Part shown: positions 37,102 to 46,255 of the stretch, piece by piece
How the letters are laid out: each line of letters opens with the position of its first letter
Position numbering within the stretch: the stretch's first letter is position 1
NCBI RefSeq assembly: GCF_019130065.1
Contig: NZ_JAHSPG010000013.1
Span: forward strand, 1-64,000
Origin: Pinibacter aurantiacus
GTDB taxonomy: Bacteria > Bacteroidota > Bacteroidia > Chitinophagales > Chitinophagaceae
Length of the DNA stretch: 64,000 bases
Direction: 5' to 3'
Made by a program: the position numbers and the translations under genes
The notes under the pieces: model-generated
Seen by the model: only the letters and a program-made list of their open reading frames with translations
What the model was told of the DNA's origin: nothing
The model's database searches: none

Positions 37102-38226
37102 ATGCATTTTTATAGTATGATTTTGCCTTCACTGATTGAAAAGATACATGGACAACCACACCTGCGCCGAAGCATGCACGGGCTGTTTTGGTTATTGCTG
37201 TTTGCGGTGAGATTATATATCACCGTTATTTCGTTCAATGTTTACGAGGGATTTCCCCCAGCTGCGTTTATATCTTTAGCTTTCTTCAATACGCTGCTAC
37301 TGGCTGCGGCTTATTACATTTTAGTGTATTGGATCACGCCACGTTTTATTATTCCGAAGCGTTACTTTTTAAGTGTGTTTTTGATACTTGGGCTCCTTAC
37401 AGCTTATACTACTATTGACGCGTTCCTGGAATTACACTTTATCAAACAGTGTACTGCCTGCCAATTGGCACTGGATAAATACAATGCGGTGTATGGCACT
37501 TACCTTCATCGTGGATTGATCAACATCGTTTTCACCCGGCTCTTCTCGCTGGGCACACCCCTTTTTTTAGCCTGTGCGCTATGCATCCCATTGAGTTTAA
37601 AACTTGCGCTACAATCTTATCGCGAAAAATTAAAGGCGGTGCAAATGGCACGGGACAACCTGGAACTTGAGTTTAATTTTCTGAAAGCACAACTCAATCC
37701 TCATTTTCTCTTCAATACCATGAACAATATTTATGGACTAATCATAAATGGAGAAAAAGAACAGTCTGCTGCGCTTGTTGCGCGGCTCTCCGAATTACTC
37801 AGATATACATTATATGACTCCAACGAGGATATCATGCCACTCACCCGGGAAATACAGATGATACAGGACTATATTGAACTGGAAAAAGTCAGGCTCAATG
37901 AAACGAGTATTCGGTTTCAATATACCATGGATCACAATGGTTACGCTATCGCGCCACTCTTGTTGATGCCGTTGATCGAGAATACTTTTAAGTTCAGTGG
38001 CGACAATAAAGATTCATTTATCAGTATTTTTTTGGAAATAGCAAATGGCAGGTTACGATGCAAAATGGAAAATTCCATCGATTCAAACCGGTTGTCTTCA
38101 CAAGCGAGCGGTATCGGACTTAATAATTTCAGAAAACGAATGGAGCTGTATTACCACGACAAATATGAGTATGCAGTTCATGTAAATGACGAGATATATC
38201 TGGTAAATTTAAGTATCGAAATATGA
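37102..38226 (+). CDS. LytS-type sensor histidine kinase
   Basis: 374 residues from the ATG at 37102 (37117 is an alternative). Four membrane helices (about 25-175) lead to a coiled linker and a PF06580 kinase domain with NPHFLFNTMNNIYGL carrying the phospho-His, and a HATPase with LLLMPLIENTFKF. Its stop overlaps the start of the next gene by ATGA, so the two are translated together. Substrate sensed unknown. Confidence 0.92.
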   Translation: MHFYSMILPSLIEKIHGQPHLRRSMHGLFWLLLFAVRLYITVISFNVYEGFPPAAFISLAFFNTLLLAAAYYILVYWITPRFIIPKRYFLSVFLILGLLTAYTTIDAFLELHFIKQCTACQLALDKYNAVYGTYLHRGLINIVFTRLFSLGTPLFLACALCIPLSLKLALQSYREKLKAVQMARDNLELEFNFLKAQLNPHFLFNTMNNIYGLIINGEKEQSAALVARLSELLRYTLYDSNEDIMPLTREIQMIQDYIELEKVRLNETSIRFQYTMDHNGYAIAPLLLMPLIENTFKFSGDNKDSFISIFLEIANGRLRCKMENSIDSNRLSSQASGIGLNNFRKRMELYYHDKYEYAVHVNDEIYLVNLSIEI

Positions 38227-38924
38227 ATAAAATGAATTGCCTGATTGTTGACGACGAGCCAATCGCACGCAGTATTCTTGAGAATTATCTTGCCCGGTTG
38301 CCAGAATTGGTACTAGTAAATAGCTGCAAAAACGCCACAGAAGCTTACGAAAGCATGTATGCCCATTCCGTCGATATTATATTTTTGGATATTCAGATGC
38401 CTACGATCACGGGAATTGACTTTATGCGGTCCCTAAAAAAAACGCCAATGGTTGTATTCACAACCGCGTTTCCCAACTTCGCAGTAGAAGGATTTGAACT
38501 AAATGCCATTGATTACCTGGTCAAGCCGATCACATTCGAAAGGTTCTGCCAGGCTGTGCAAAAGTTGAAGGATAGATATAATGAAAGCAAAAAGACAAAC
38601 GCACCTGCGGAAACTGTTGATTACTTATTTATAAAGCATAATGAGAAACTGCTGCGGATAAAACATAGCAATATTCATTATATAGAGGCCGAAAAAGATT
38701 TTTGCTCCGTATACCTGGACGAAAAAAAGATTTTGGCAAGTATGCACCTCAAGATGTTCGAAGACACATTACCTGTTCGCTTATTCCACCGGGTTCATAG
38801 ATCCTACATCATAAACCTGGATAAAATAATCGCCATTAAAGGCAACATGATTGAACTTCCACACCAGGAGGTACCAATCGGTGCTATCTATAAAAAACAA
38901 CTCATGGAAAGATTGGGTTTGTAA
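38223..38924 (+). CDS. LytTR-family response regulator
   Basis: 233 residues. The receiver has DDEP, phospho-acceptor Asp56 (FLDIQMP), and Lys in YLVKPI. The C-terminal LytTR DNA-binding domain shows LFIKHNEKLLRIKHSNIHYIEAEKD-type pattern and FHRVHRSYIINLD. LytTR proteins bind direct repeats upstream of target promoters. Partner of the overlapping kinase; targets not known but the nearby genes are candidates. Confidence 0.94.
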   Translation: MNKMNCLIVDDEPIARSILENYLARLPELVLVNSCKNATEAYESMYAHSVDIIFLDIQMPTITGIDFMRSLKKTPMVVFTTAFPNFAVEGFELNAIDYLVKPITFERFCQAVQKLKDRYNESKKTNAPAETVDYLFIKHNEKLLRIKHSNIHYIEAEKDFCSVYLDEKKILASMHLKMFEDTLPVRLFHRVHRSYIINLDKIIAIKGNMIELPHQEVPIGAIYKKQLMERLGL

Positions 38925-39045
38925 TATCCTCCTCAGGAAAACTGATTTCTTTTTGAAATAACAATCTCTCGGGTTGCGACGATGGGTCCTTTCTTATTAT
39001 TGGAGGCAGCAATAAGAAAGCCAGCAAAATTCTTCGGCTTAATTT

Positions 39046-39342
39046 TTATATTCGCATATCCTTCAACGTTATATACTTAAACATTTCCTTCGTTACTATT
39101 TGCACATTTTCCCCAAGCTCTGAAAGTGTGCAATATAGCACTTCCAGGTTCATTGGCAATCCATCCTTTGTTTCCATTAAGTCAAGATGAATAAGGCCTT
39201 CATTCGAATTGACAGGGCGTCCTTTAAGTAACCCGAACAAATGGCGGGCAAAGGTCCGGTCCTTACCTATTTCCAATGTACCGAAAGACTCGACGTCGTC
39301 GCAGGTTTTGACATTGATGATGATATAAAATCCGGTTCTCAT
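39046..39342 (-). CDS. Hypothetical protein
   Basis: 98 residues starting at MRTGFYIIINVKTC; the longer frame would run back through the terminator hairpin at 39381-39403. The sequence has a central FARHLFGLLKG and a final MFKYITLKD. No family is recognised. It lies 88 bp after the Hsp20 stop on the same strand and may be read with it at low level. Confidence 0.6.
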   Translation of the reverse strand: MRTGFYIIINVKTCDDVESFGTLEIGKDRTFARHLFGLLKGRPVNSNEGLIHLDLMETKDGLPMNLEVLYCTLSELGENVQIVTKEMFKYITLKDMRI

Positions 39343-39377
39343 AACTTTCACTTGTTGTTCGTGATTTAAATAGGATA

Positions 39378-39403
39378 AAAGGACGGAAGGCTTTCTTCCG
39401 CCC
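39378..39403 (-). terminator. Terminator after hsp20
   Basis: On the minus strand GGGCGGAAG-AAAGC-CTTCCGTCC followed by TTTT, 27 bases after the Hsp20 stop. One G-T pair. It works against a start of the next gene at 39426. Confidence 0.7.
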
Positions 39404-39429
39404 TTTTTACATGATGGATTCTGCAACGC

Positions 39430-39882
39430 TTACTGCACCTGGATGACTTGCGACACATTTTTACTACCTTCTTTTTTTGGCAGGACTACCTGCAATATAC
39501 CGTCCTTATAACTTGCAGTAATCCTGGTGCTATCCACCGCCTCATTCAGGTTAAAGCTTCTTGAAAAGGTTTGCTGCCTGTATTCACGGCGAATCCATGC
39601 ATCCTCCTGTTGTTCGTCCGCTTCCACATGCTCATAGGAAATAGTTAGCACATCCTTATTCAGCTGCAGCTTAAAATCTTCTTTCCTGAGCCCGGGTGCA
39701 ATCAGATGCAATTCATAGCCGGTCGCGGTCTCGCGGATATTAGCAGGCACTTGAATACGGGAACTTTCATTCATCAAAGACGAGTCGTCAAAAAAACGAC
39801 TCAGATTGTTTTGGAAGATTTGATCGACAATACTTCCAAAGGCTGGCACGCGGCCGTTTTCTTTTTTAATAATGTTGTTCAT
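39430..39882 (-). CDS. Hsp20/alpha-crystallin small heat-shock protein
   Basis: 150 residues with a short variable N-terminus and an alpha-crystallin domain (about 45-135: ATGYELHLIAPGLRKEDFKL and the closing ASYKDGILQVVLPKKE). Small heat-shock proteins hold unfolding proteins as oligomers. The AGGAGGA ribosome site lies four to five bases before the ATG, unusually strong for this phylum. A sigma-54-like promoter lies only 27 bases upstream. Confidence 0.95.
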   Translation of the reverse strand: MNNIIKKENGRVPAFGSIVDQIFQNNLSRFFDDSSLMNESSRIQVPANIRETATGYELHLIAPGLRKEDFKLQLNKDVLTISYEHVEADEQQEDAWIRREYRQQTFSRSFNLNEAVDSTRITASYKDGILQVVLPKKEGSKNVSQVIQVQ

Positions 39883-39908
39883 AATTCCTCCTTTTTAAAA
39901 ATGCCATA

Positions 39909-39925
39909 AGCAACCGGAATGCCAA
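39909..39925 (-). promoter_or_regulatory. Sigma-54 promoter of hsp20
   Basis: On the minus strand TTGGCATTCCGGTTGCT: -24 TTGGCA, -12 TTGCT, GG and GC exactly ten bases apart, as sigma-54 requires. Initiation about 12 bases further would leave a 16-base leader containing AGGAGGA. Confidence 0.65.
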
Positions 39926-40271
39926 GGGTAAAAAATGATTTTTTGACAGGAAAATTTTTCAGTCCATCACTGCAACTGAGGCTGATTTTTATGTTACCAT
40001 TGAACATCAAATAATTTTGGATTGCGGATATCCTGGGGCTGTCAAAAATTCTTTTACTGCTCTTTCAACGGACACGCGAATTCATCAAACAATATTTTTA
40101 CCTCCTTCATTCGTTCGATCTAATTTGATGCGGGGAATTTTGTTAATTTTTTTTTAACGTGTACCAAAATTTATTCTCCTTTTATATTTTCGCTCCTCAT
40201 CAAACGTAACGATAAAAGCATTTAATAAACATTTTTTGAACTATCATTTTAACCAATTTTAGTGTTAGATT
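39926..40271. other. Intergenic stretch between hsp20 and the NEW3 gene
   Basis: About 345 bases without a gene, AT-rich. It must hold the NEW3-gene promoter, but no TAnnTTTG box or hairpin of note was seen. Confidence 0.4.
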
Positions 40272-41138
40272 ATGTTAACAGTATCCTTATTTACCCGATT
40301 GCGCCCTTCGCGCCCATTGCAGTTTTTTGTAGTTTTATTTTTTCTCTTCTTCTCGTCTTGTCATGCCCTGACAGCCCAGCAGCCACCGGCTCTGCCAAAT
40401 GGAAAATCCAGCTTCACGGTAAGACTCATGAACATTGAAGCAGCCACCAATGAAACATTCCGGTACAATGCGACCTTGCACAATGGCTCAGCCAAAACTG
40501 TTGTGTATGAATTGACAGCCACTATGCCTGATGGTTGGATGGTCGCTTACAAAGTGGATGGCAACCGCATTACATCGCTTAATCTTGATGCTGCCAAATC
40601 GCAGGATATTTCCATTGAGATCAATGCTGCCGTTAACGCAAAGCCAGGCAAATATAAGATCCCGGTAAAAGCCGTCTCTGGCACAGATACTTTACTACTT
40701 GAAATTGAAGCGGTAGTAAAAGGGTCGTATGGGCTCGAGTTAACCACGACAACCGGCAGACTAAGCGAAGAAGTTACGTCGGGCAGCCACGAAGAAATTC
40801 ACCTGGTGGCAAAAAATTCCGGAACACTTGTGCTCAATGATATAGAACTCTCCTCCCAACTTCCTCCCAAATGGGAATGCAGTTTTGAACCGGCGAAGAT
40901 CCAACAACTCGAGCCGGGAAAATCAGTCGACATCATCGCTAGGCTAAATGTGCCGGATAAAACCATTGCCGGGGATTATGCATCCACGTTTACCATAAGG
41001 AATGCAAACACCAATGCGCAAGCAGCATTCAGAATCATTGTAAAAACCTCCTTGCTTTCAGGTTGGATCGGCATACTTGTAATATTGCTGGCCATCGGGC
41101 TCGTCTATTATCTCATTCGTAAATACGGAAGAAGATAA
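40272..41138 (+). CDS. Secreted NEW3-domain membrane-anchored protein
   Basis: 288 residues. A signal peptide (1-36) is followed by two NEW3-type beta-sandwich domains (about 45-150 and 155-255; LPNGKSSFTVRLMNIEA, LEPGKSVDIIARLNVPD) and one C-terminal membrane helix (LSGWIGILVILLAIGLVYYLI) with a basic end. The fold is outside the cytoplasm. Its order, just before an ABC ATPase and permease on the same strand, suggests an accessory subunit of that exporter. Confidence 0.82.
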   Translation: MLTVSLFTRLRPSRPLQFFVVLFFLFFSSCHALTAQQPPALPNGKSSFTVRLMNIEAATNETFRYNATLHNGSAKTVVYELTATMPDGWMVAYKVDGNRITSLNLDAAKSQDISIEINAAVNAKPGKYKIPVKAVSGTDTLLLEIEAVVKGSYGLELTTTTGRLSEEVTSGSHEEIHLVAKNSGTLVLNDIELSSQLPPKWECSFEPAKIQQLEPGKSVDIIARLNVPDKTIAGDYASTFTIRNANTNAQAAFRIIVKTSLLSGWIGILVILLAIGLVYYLIRKYGRR

Positions 41139-41240
41139 TAGCAGCAGTGCCCGGACAACTAATTTATAATGAACTGAGGTCTGCAATACGCAGGCCTCTC
41201 TTTCAGTTTTCCATACCACCAGATCAAAACAAAACCAGCG

Positions 41241-42248
41241 ATGAACGATCCTATCATACAATTGAAGGGACTCTCCAAATGCTATGGAACTTTTAAAGCG
41301 GTTGATCAGCTCGACCTCACCATCAACAAAGGAGAAATATTTGGACTATTGGGACCCAATGGAGCGGGCAAGACAACTACCATACTGATGATGCTTGGAC
41401 TCACGGATCCAACGTCAGGTACCGTGCAGGTTTGCGGCTACGACTCCACCAGCAATCCTATTGCCGTTAAAAGAAAAGTCGGATACATGCCAGACAGTGT
41501 AGGGTTCTACGATAATATGACGGCCCTGGAAAATCTAATGTACATAGCAAAATTAAATGGCATGCCCGAAGATGAAATAAGTTCCCGTGCCATAGCAACC
41601 ATGAAGCAAGTGGGTCTTGAAAATGATATGCATAAAAAAACATCCGCCTATTCAAGGGGGATGAAACAACGACTTGGGCTTGCCGACGTACTGATCAAGC
41701 GCCCGGATGTTATTATTTTGGATGAACCAACACTTGGCATCGATCCTGCAGGCGTGAAAGATTTTTTGATACTCATCAAACAATTAAGCAAACAACAAGG
41801 CTTAACCGTACTCCTGTCGTCTCACCATTTACATCACGTCCAACAGGTATGTGATCGTGTCGGCATTTTTGTGACCGGGAAATTACTGGTCGAGGGGAAT
41901 ATTAACACGTTATCCGGCAACCTTTTTAACAAAGAAGGATATACGACCCGCATCACGCTCAGCGAATCACTTGCACAGCCGTGGGAACACGAGATGGCAT
42001 TGCAGGCATTAGGAAATATCAAACAGGTTGCCGTTGACAACAACGCCATAGAAGTGTCCTGCTTCCAAGACATGACACCAGCCATTGTGCGCTTTCTTGT
42101 TCAAAAAGGTTACGACATTATGAGTGTGCATAAAAAAGAATATGGACTGGACGATATCTATCAACAATATTTTGAGAACAATTCAACTGAAAATATCACC
42201 AATGAAAAGTCAGTTAGCTTTTTTCAAAGATCTTTCTTTAAAAAATAA
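41241..42248 (+). CDS. ABC transporter ATP-binding protein
   Basis: 335 residues. Walker A GPNGAGKT (38-45), signature YSRGMKQRLGLADVL and Walker B VIILDEPTLG are all present. It resembles the NosF/CcmA-like group of ABC-2 exporters. A C-terminal extension of ~90 residues (about 210-300) may couple to the permease. Its end overlaps the permease start by 47 bases, suggesting translational coupling. Substrate unknown. Confidence 0.92.
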   Translation: MNDPIIQLKGLSKCYGTFKAVDQLDLTINKGEIFGLLGPNGAGKTTTILMMLGLTDPTSGTVQVCGYDSTSNPIAVKRKVGYMPDSVGFYDNMTALENLMYIAKLNGMPEDEISSRAIATMKQVGLENDMHKKTSAYSRGMKQRLGLADVLIKRPDVIILDEPTLGIDPAGVKDFLILIKQLSKQQGLTVLLSSHHLHHVQQVCDRVGIFVTGKLLVEGNINTLSGNLFNKEGYTTRITLSESLAQPWEHEMALQALGNIKQVAVDNNAIEVSCFQDMTPAIVRFLVQKGYDIMSVHKKEYGLDDIYQQYFENNSTENITNEKSVSFFQRSFFKK

Positions 42249-43230
42249 AATTGCCGTCAACGAACCCAAAATGCGCATTCCAACCTCACCATTTCAGGTA
42301 ATGGTAAATAAGGAAATTGCGGATCATATACGCAGTTGGCGCTTCGTGGTACTTATTGTACTGATCACGCTTACGTTTATTGCTTCCATGTATGTATCAC
42401 TCAGTAACATTGGAGCAGCGATCAATAATACAAACGATCCGGACCATGTTTTTTTATACCTGAAACTGTTGACCACCACAGATAACACCATCCCTCCTTT
42501 TCATGTGTTTCTGAGCTTTTTAGGTCCGCTGCTGGGAATTGCCCTGGGATTCGATGCCATTAACAGCGAACAAAACAGTGGGACACTTACAAGAATACTG
42601 GCGCAGCCTGTGTATCGTGACAACCTGTTGTTGGCAAAATTCGTCGGTGGCTTAGTGGTAGTGAGCACCTTGTTTATCACCCTCGTCTTATTGATGATGG
42701 GCGGAGGACTTCTTTTGACAGGGGTGCGGATCGAACCACAAGAGTTGGTGCGAATACTTGCCTTTGGTGCAATAACAATTCTATATGTTGGTTTTTGGCT
42801 AAGCCTTGCCATTTTGATGTCTGTCAGGTTCAGGCAGGCAGCAACCTCTGCCTTAACGGCTATTGGTGTATGGATATTTTTTACTGTTTTTTACCAAATG
42901 GTAGTGAATCTCATCGTACGTGCTTTCTTGCCTGATCCGAACTTGCTTAATCAGGCTGAGATTATTTCTTATAATGATATAATTTTAAATATCCTGCGCA
43001 TAGCGCCCAACCAGCTCTATACAGATGCCACCACCACATTGCTAATGCCTTCCGTTCGAAGCCTCGGGCCCATTACCATGGAACAGATGGCTGGTGCGGT
43101 GCCGGCCCCCTTGCCATTTAAAGAAAGCCTGATGATCGTCTGGCCGCAGTTAAGTGGCCTATTAGCCGCAACAGTGGCATGTTTTGCACTATGCTATTAT
43201 CTTTTTATGCGTAGGGAAATAAGAAGTTAA
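42202..43230 (+). CDS. ABC-2 type permease
   Basis: 342 residues from the ATG at 42202; an ATG at 42271 (MRIPTSPF) is also possible. Six membrane helices (first VVLIVLITLTFIASMYVS, last LLAATVACFALCYYLFM) and the conserved region FDAINSEQNSGTLTRILAQPVYR typical of NosY-like permeases. Forms an exporter with the ATPase before it. Followed by a strong terminator. Confidence 0.9.
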   Translation: MKSQLAFFKDLSLKNKIAVNEPKMRIPTSPFQVMVNKEIADHIRSWRFVVLIVLITLTFIASMYVSLSNIGAAINNTNDPDHVFLYLKLLTTTDNTIPPFHVFLSFLGPLLGIALGFDAINSEQNSGTLTRILAQPVYRDNLLLAKFVGGLVVVSTLFITLVLLMMGGGLLLTGVRIEPQELVRILAFGAITILYVGFWLSLAILMSVRFRQAATSALTAIGVWIFFTVFYQMVVNLIVRAFLPDPNLLNQAEIISYNDIILNILRIAPNQLYTDATTTLLMPSVRSLGPITMEQMAGAVPAPLPFKESLMIVWPQLSGLLAATVACFALCYYLFMRREIRS

Positions 43231-43251
43231 ACCAATACGACCTGTCCATTC

Positions 43252-43290
43252 AAACCTTACACGCGAAGCCCTCGCCTGTAAGGTTTTTTT
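43252..43290 (+). terminator. Terminator of the ABC exporter operon
   Basis: AAACCTTACA (43252-43261) pairs with TGTAAGGTTT (43277-43286), with an inner GCGA/TCGC pairing, followed by a T run. 21 bases after the permease stop. Confidence 0.85.
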
Positions 43291-43394
43291 ATTCCACAAA
43301 ATGAAAATTTTCAAGTGTAAATAATGCAGGCTACAAATGTCAAATCTTCACTTCCAGTGACAAAATGAGATGTCAAAATTTACATTATTTACCA

Positions 43395-43411
43395 TTGGCA
43401 CAACACTTGTA
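43395..43411 (+). promoter_or_regulatory. Sigma-54-like promoter of groES-groEL
   Basis: TTGGCACAACACTTGTA: a perfect -24 TTGGCAC, correct ten-base spacing and TTGT at -12 (consensus TTGC). It lies 75 bases before the groES start. No CIRCE element was found here. Confidence 0.5.
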
Positions 43412-43486
43412 AAAAAGCTTGCTGATCATTGCCAGAGAATTGCAATGCATATCAATGAATTTGTTTAATCACCAAAATCATTTATT

Positions 43487-43771
43487 ATGACAAACAATGT
43501 TTCTGCTACTCCACTACACGACCGTGTAATTATTAAGCCTGCACCCGCAGAGCAAAAGACTGCAGGAGGAATTATCATCCCAGACACCGCTAAAGAAAAA
43601 CCGCAGCAAGGTATCGTTGTTGCCGCCGGACCGGGCAAGAAAGATGAACCCGTTACGGTAAAGCAGGGAGATACCGTTCTATATGGAAAATATGCGGGTA
43701 CCGAAATTCAGATTGATGGCCAGGAATTACTCATCATGCGCGAGACTGATATCCTCGCCGTATTAAGCTAG
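43487..43771 (+). CDS. groES: Co-chaperonin GroES
   Basis: 94 residues. The mobile loop [21 protein letters not shown] and the beta-barrel ends ([23 protein letters not shown]) are standard. It caps the GroEL ring and is followed 53 bp later by groEL. Cytoplasmic. Confidence 0.97.
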   Translation: MTNNVSATPLHDRVIIKPAPAEQKTAGGIIIPDTAKEKPQQGIVVAAGPGKKDEPVTVKQGDTVLYGKYAGTEIQIDGQELLIMRETDILAVLS

Positions 43772-43824
43772 CCACCTTATTGTAATCGATTTTTATTTAT
43801 TGTTAAACTGCAAAAAGTAAATGT

Positions 43825-45447
43825 ATGTCAAAACAACTTTTCTTCGAACTTGATGCACGCAACAAAATGAAAAAAGGCGTGGACGTTTTAGCCAATGCTG
43901 TAAAAGTCACCTTAGGACCGAAGGGCCGCAATGTAGTCATAGAAAAAAAATTTGGCGCTCCATCTGTCACAAAAGACGGCGTAAGTGTTGCCAAGGAAAT
44001 TGAGCTGGAAGACCCAGTTGAAAATATGGGCGCCCAAATGGTAAAACAAGTAGCCTCCAAAACAGCGGACATCGCGGGGGATGGGACTACAACAGCCACT
44101 GTACTTGCGCAGGCTATTATTAATGAAGGATTAAAAAATGTTGCAGCAGGCGCAAACCCGATGGATCTTAAAAGAGGGATCGACAAAGCAGTTAGCAGCG
44201 TTGTGCAACATTTACAGCATCATTCTCAAACAGTTGGAAACAACAGTGATAAGATCAGGCAGGTAGCAACCATCTCAGCAAATAATGATGATGCAATAGG
44301 CAAACTGATTGCTGAAGCATTTAATAAAGTGGGTAAAGAAGGGGTGATCACCGTGGAGGAAGCTAAGGGAACCGACACTACCGTGGACGTAGTGGAAGGT
44401 ATGCAGTTTGACCGCGGCTATATCTCGCCTTATTTTGTTACCAATACAGACAAAATGCAGGCAGAACTTGAGCGTCCTTACATCCTGCTCTGCGATAAGA
44501 AAATATCTTCTATGAAAGATATGCTGGGTGTATTGGAAAAAACGGCACAAAGCGGGCGTCCACTGCTTATAATTTCGGAAGACCTGGATGGCGAAGCGCT
44601 GGCTACACTGGTCGTTAACAAAATTCGCGGCGTTTTGAAAGTAGCAGCCGTGAAAGCGCCCGGTTTTGGCGACAGGCGCAAGGAAATGCTGCAGGATATT
44701 GCCGTCCTTACCGGTGCCACTGTAATCAGCGAGGAGCAGGGCTACAAACTAGACAACTGCGATCTTACTCATCTTGGCTCTGCTGAATCAATAGTGATTG
44801 ATAAGGACAATACGACTATTGTTGGGGGCCATGGGCAAAAGGAAAATATCGCCGCCCGCATCAGCCAGATCAAAGCACAAATAGAAAACACCACATCCGA
44901 CTACGATAAAGAAAAATTACAGGAGCGTTTGGCCAAGTTAAGCGGTGGCGTTGCTGTTCTTTATGTTGGCGCCGCAACCGAGGTAGAAATGAAAGAAAAA
45001 AAGGATCGGGTGGATGATGCATTGCATGCGACGCGGGCGGCAGTTGAAGAAGGCATTATACCGGGTGGTGGCATTGCCTTTATCAGGGCTGCCGAGACAT
45101 TGGAAAATATCAAGGGCACGAGTGAAGACGAAAATACGGGGATAGCTATCGTTAGACGAGCCCTGGAAGAGCCACTCAGGCAGATCGTGGCCAATAGCGG
45201 GCTTGAGGGCAGTATTGTTGTTCAAAAAGTGAAAGACGGCGATGCCGACTTCGGCTACAACGCCCGGACTGAACAATATGAACCATTGCTGGAAGCAGGA
45301 GTAATCGATCCTACCAAAGTAGCACGCATTGCGATTGAAAATGCAGCTTCCATTGCTGGTATGTTACTCACCACCGAATGCGTGGTGGCGGACAAACCAA
45401 AAAAAGAATCTCAACCAGCCATGGCCGCCGCAGGGTTGGACTACTAA
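43825..45447 (+). CDS. groEL: Chaperonin GroEL
   Basis: 540 residues with ATP-site motifs [11 protein letters not shown] and DGTTTAT, and GGxAV near the C-terminal hinge. It folds client proteins with GroES. The C-terminus ends [11 protein letters not shown], without the GGM repeats that line the cavity in the usual chaperonin. That and the position in a stress cluster suggest a second, specialised copy; whether another groEL exists elsewhere cannot be seen here. Confidence 0.96.
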   Translation: MSKQLFFELDARNKMKKGVDVLANAVKVTLGPKGRNVVIEKKFGAPSVTKDGVSVAKEIELEDPVENMGAQMVKQVASKTADIAGDGTTTATVLAQAIINEGLKNVAAGANPMDLKRGIDKAVSSVVQHLQHHSQTVGNNSDKIRQVATISANNDDAIGKLIAEAFNKVGKEGVITVEEAKGTDTTVDVVEGMQFDRGYISPYFVTNTDKMQAELERPYILLCDKKISSMKDMLGVLEKTAQSGRPLLIISEDLDGEALATLVVNKIRGVLKVAAVKAPGFGDRRKEMLQDIAVLTGATVISEEQGYKLDNCDLTHLGSAESIVIDKDNTTIVGGHGQKENIAARISQIKAQIENTTSDYDKEKLQERLAKLSGGVAVLYVGAATEVEMKEKKDRVDDALHATRAAVEEGIIPGGGIAFIRAAETLENIKGTSEDENTGIAIVRRALEEPLRQIVANSGLEGSIVVQKVKDGDADFGYNARTEQYEPLLEAGVIDPTKVARIAIENAASIAGMLLTTECVVADKPKKESQPAMAAAGLDY

Positions 45448-45480
45448 CAAACAATGGTATTGATGCTGGCATTGCACAGG

Positions 45481-45512
45481 AACACCGCTTTTTCAAGCGG
45501 TGTTTTCTTTTG
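45481..45512 (+). terminator. Terminator of groEL
   Basis: AACACCGCTT (45481-45490) and AAGCGGTGTT (45495-45504) with a four-base loop, then TTCTTTT. 34 bases after the groEL stop. Confidence 0.9.
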
Positions 45513-45637
45513 ATAGTTTATTGTCAATGGCACAAAATATATTGATAAAAAACCGCAAAAAAAGAGTTGTGCAAAATCACAAGTGCAGTCTCTCCTTCTA
45601 CACACCTAACTGTGAAATCGTCTTTCAAAGCGACGAC

Positions 45638-45892
45638 TTAAACAAAATTTGATAACAATTTCATCAACGGTTCGATAGAGGAAAATTTAGTTATTAATTG
45701 CGCCGCGCCTAGTTCTGCCGCCTTTTTATTTATTTCCGGACTAGAGACGTTGGTCAATACATAAATGGGTGTTCGACTAAGAGAGTCGATATTCTTTGCC
45801 ATTTCAAGGAATTGAAAACCATTCATCTTTGGCATGTTCAAATCAACAAAGACAACATCGAACTTTAGCCCTTCGTCTTCAATCCTGCGCAT
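45638..45892 (-). pseudogene. 5'-truncated response regulator receiver
   Basis: 84 codons carry the second half of a receiver domain: phospho-acceptor in VVFVDLNMPKMNGFQFLE, switch Thr in YVLTNVSSP and Lys in ITKFSS (F in place of the usual P). In frame upstream only FFSDPEIA is recognisable before a stop, so the first strand and acidic pocket are gone. It cannot be a working receiver. The 363 bases beyond it to 46255 hold no gene; short frames there show nothing recognisable. Confidence 0.65.
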
Positions 45893-46255
45893 TGCTATTT
45901 CAGGATCACTAAAGAAATATCCTCGTCACAGTGCAGCTCACCGGACACACAGATATCGCATTCTATACTTTTGAATATTTTAAACGACTTATTTCTTGTT
46001 GAGAGGGTCAATATCCTCCATTTGTTGTATGCCCTAATCTTCTTTGAGACCGCCTGCATAGCTCAGTCTTGGAGTGATCGGATACTACACAATAGTTTGT
46101 GCGTACAACGTTCCATTCATTACTACAAACAAAAGAAAGAGACACAGTAGTTTCAATGATTTTTCCATAGCGCTCCAGTTCTTGCATCAAAAAAGAAAGG
46201 CAAGGTTTCCCCTGCCCTTCCGTATACCTAAAGAGAGAAAAGAATCTACGGGAGA

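Noticed and set aside
43300-43486. CIRCE heat-shock operator before groES
   Set aside because: No inverted repeat with the TTAGCACTC pattern is present.
45527-45545. TGGCAC after groEL as a sigma-54 promoter
   Set aside because: No TTGC at the fixed distance, and no gene follows on that strand.
45998-46190. 60-codon minus-strand frame between the receiver fragment and TlpA
   Set aside because: No recognisable content; frames in this stretch are short and unconserved in kind.
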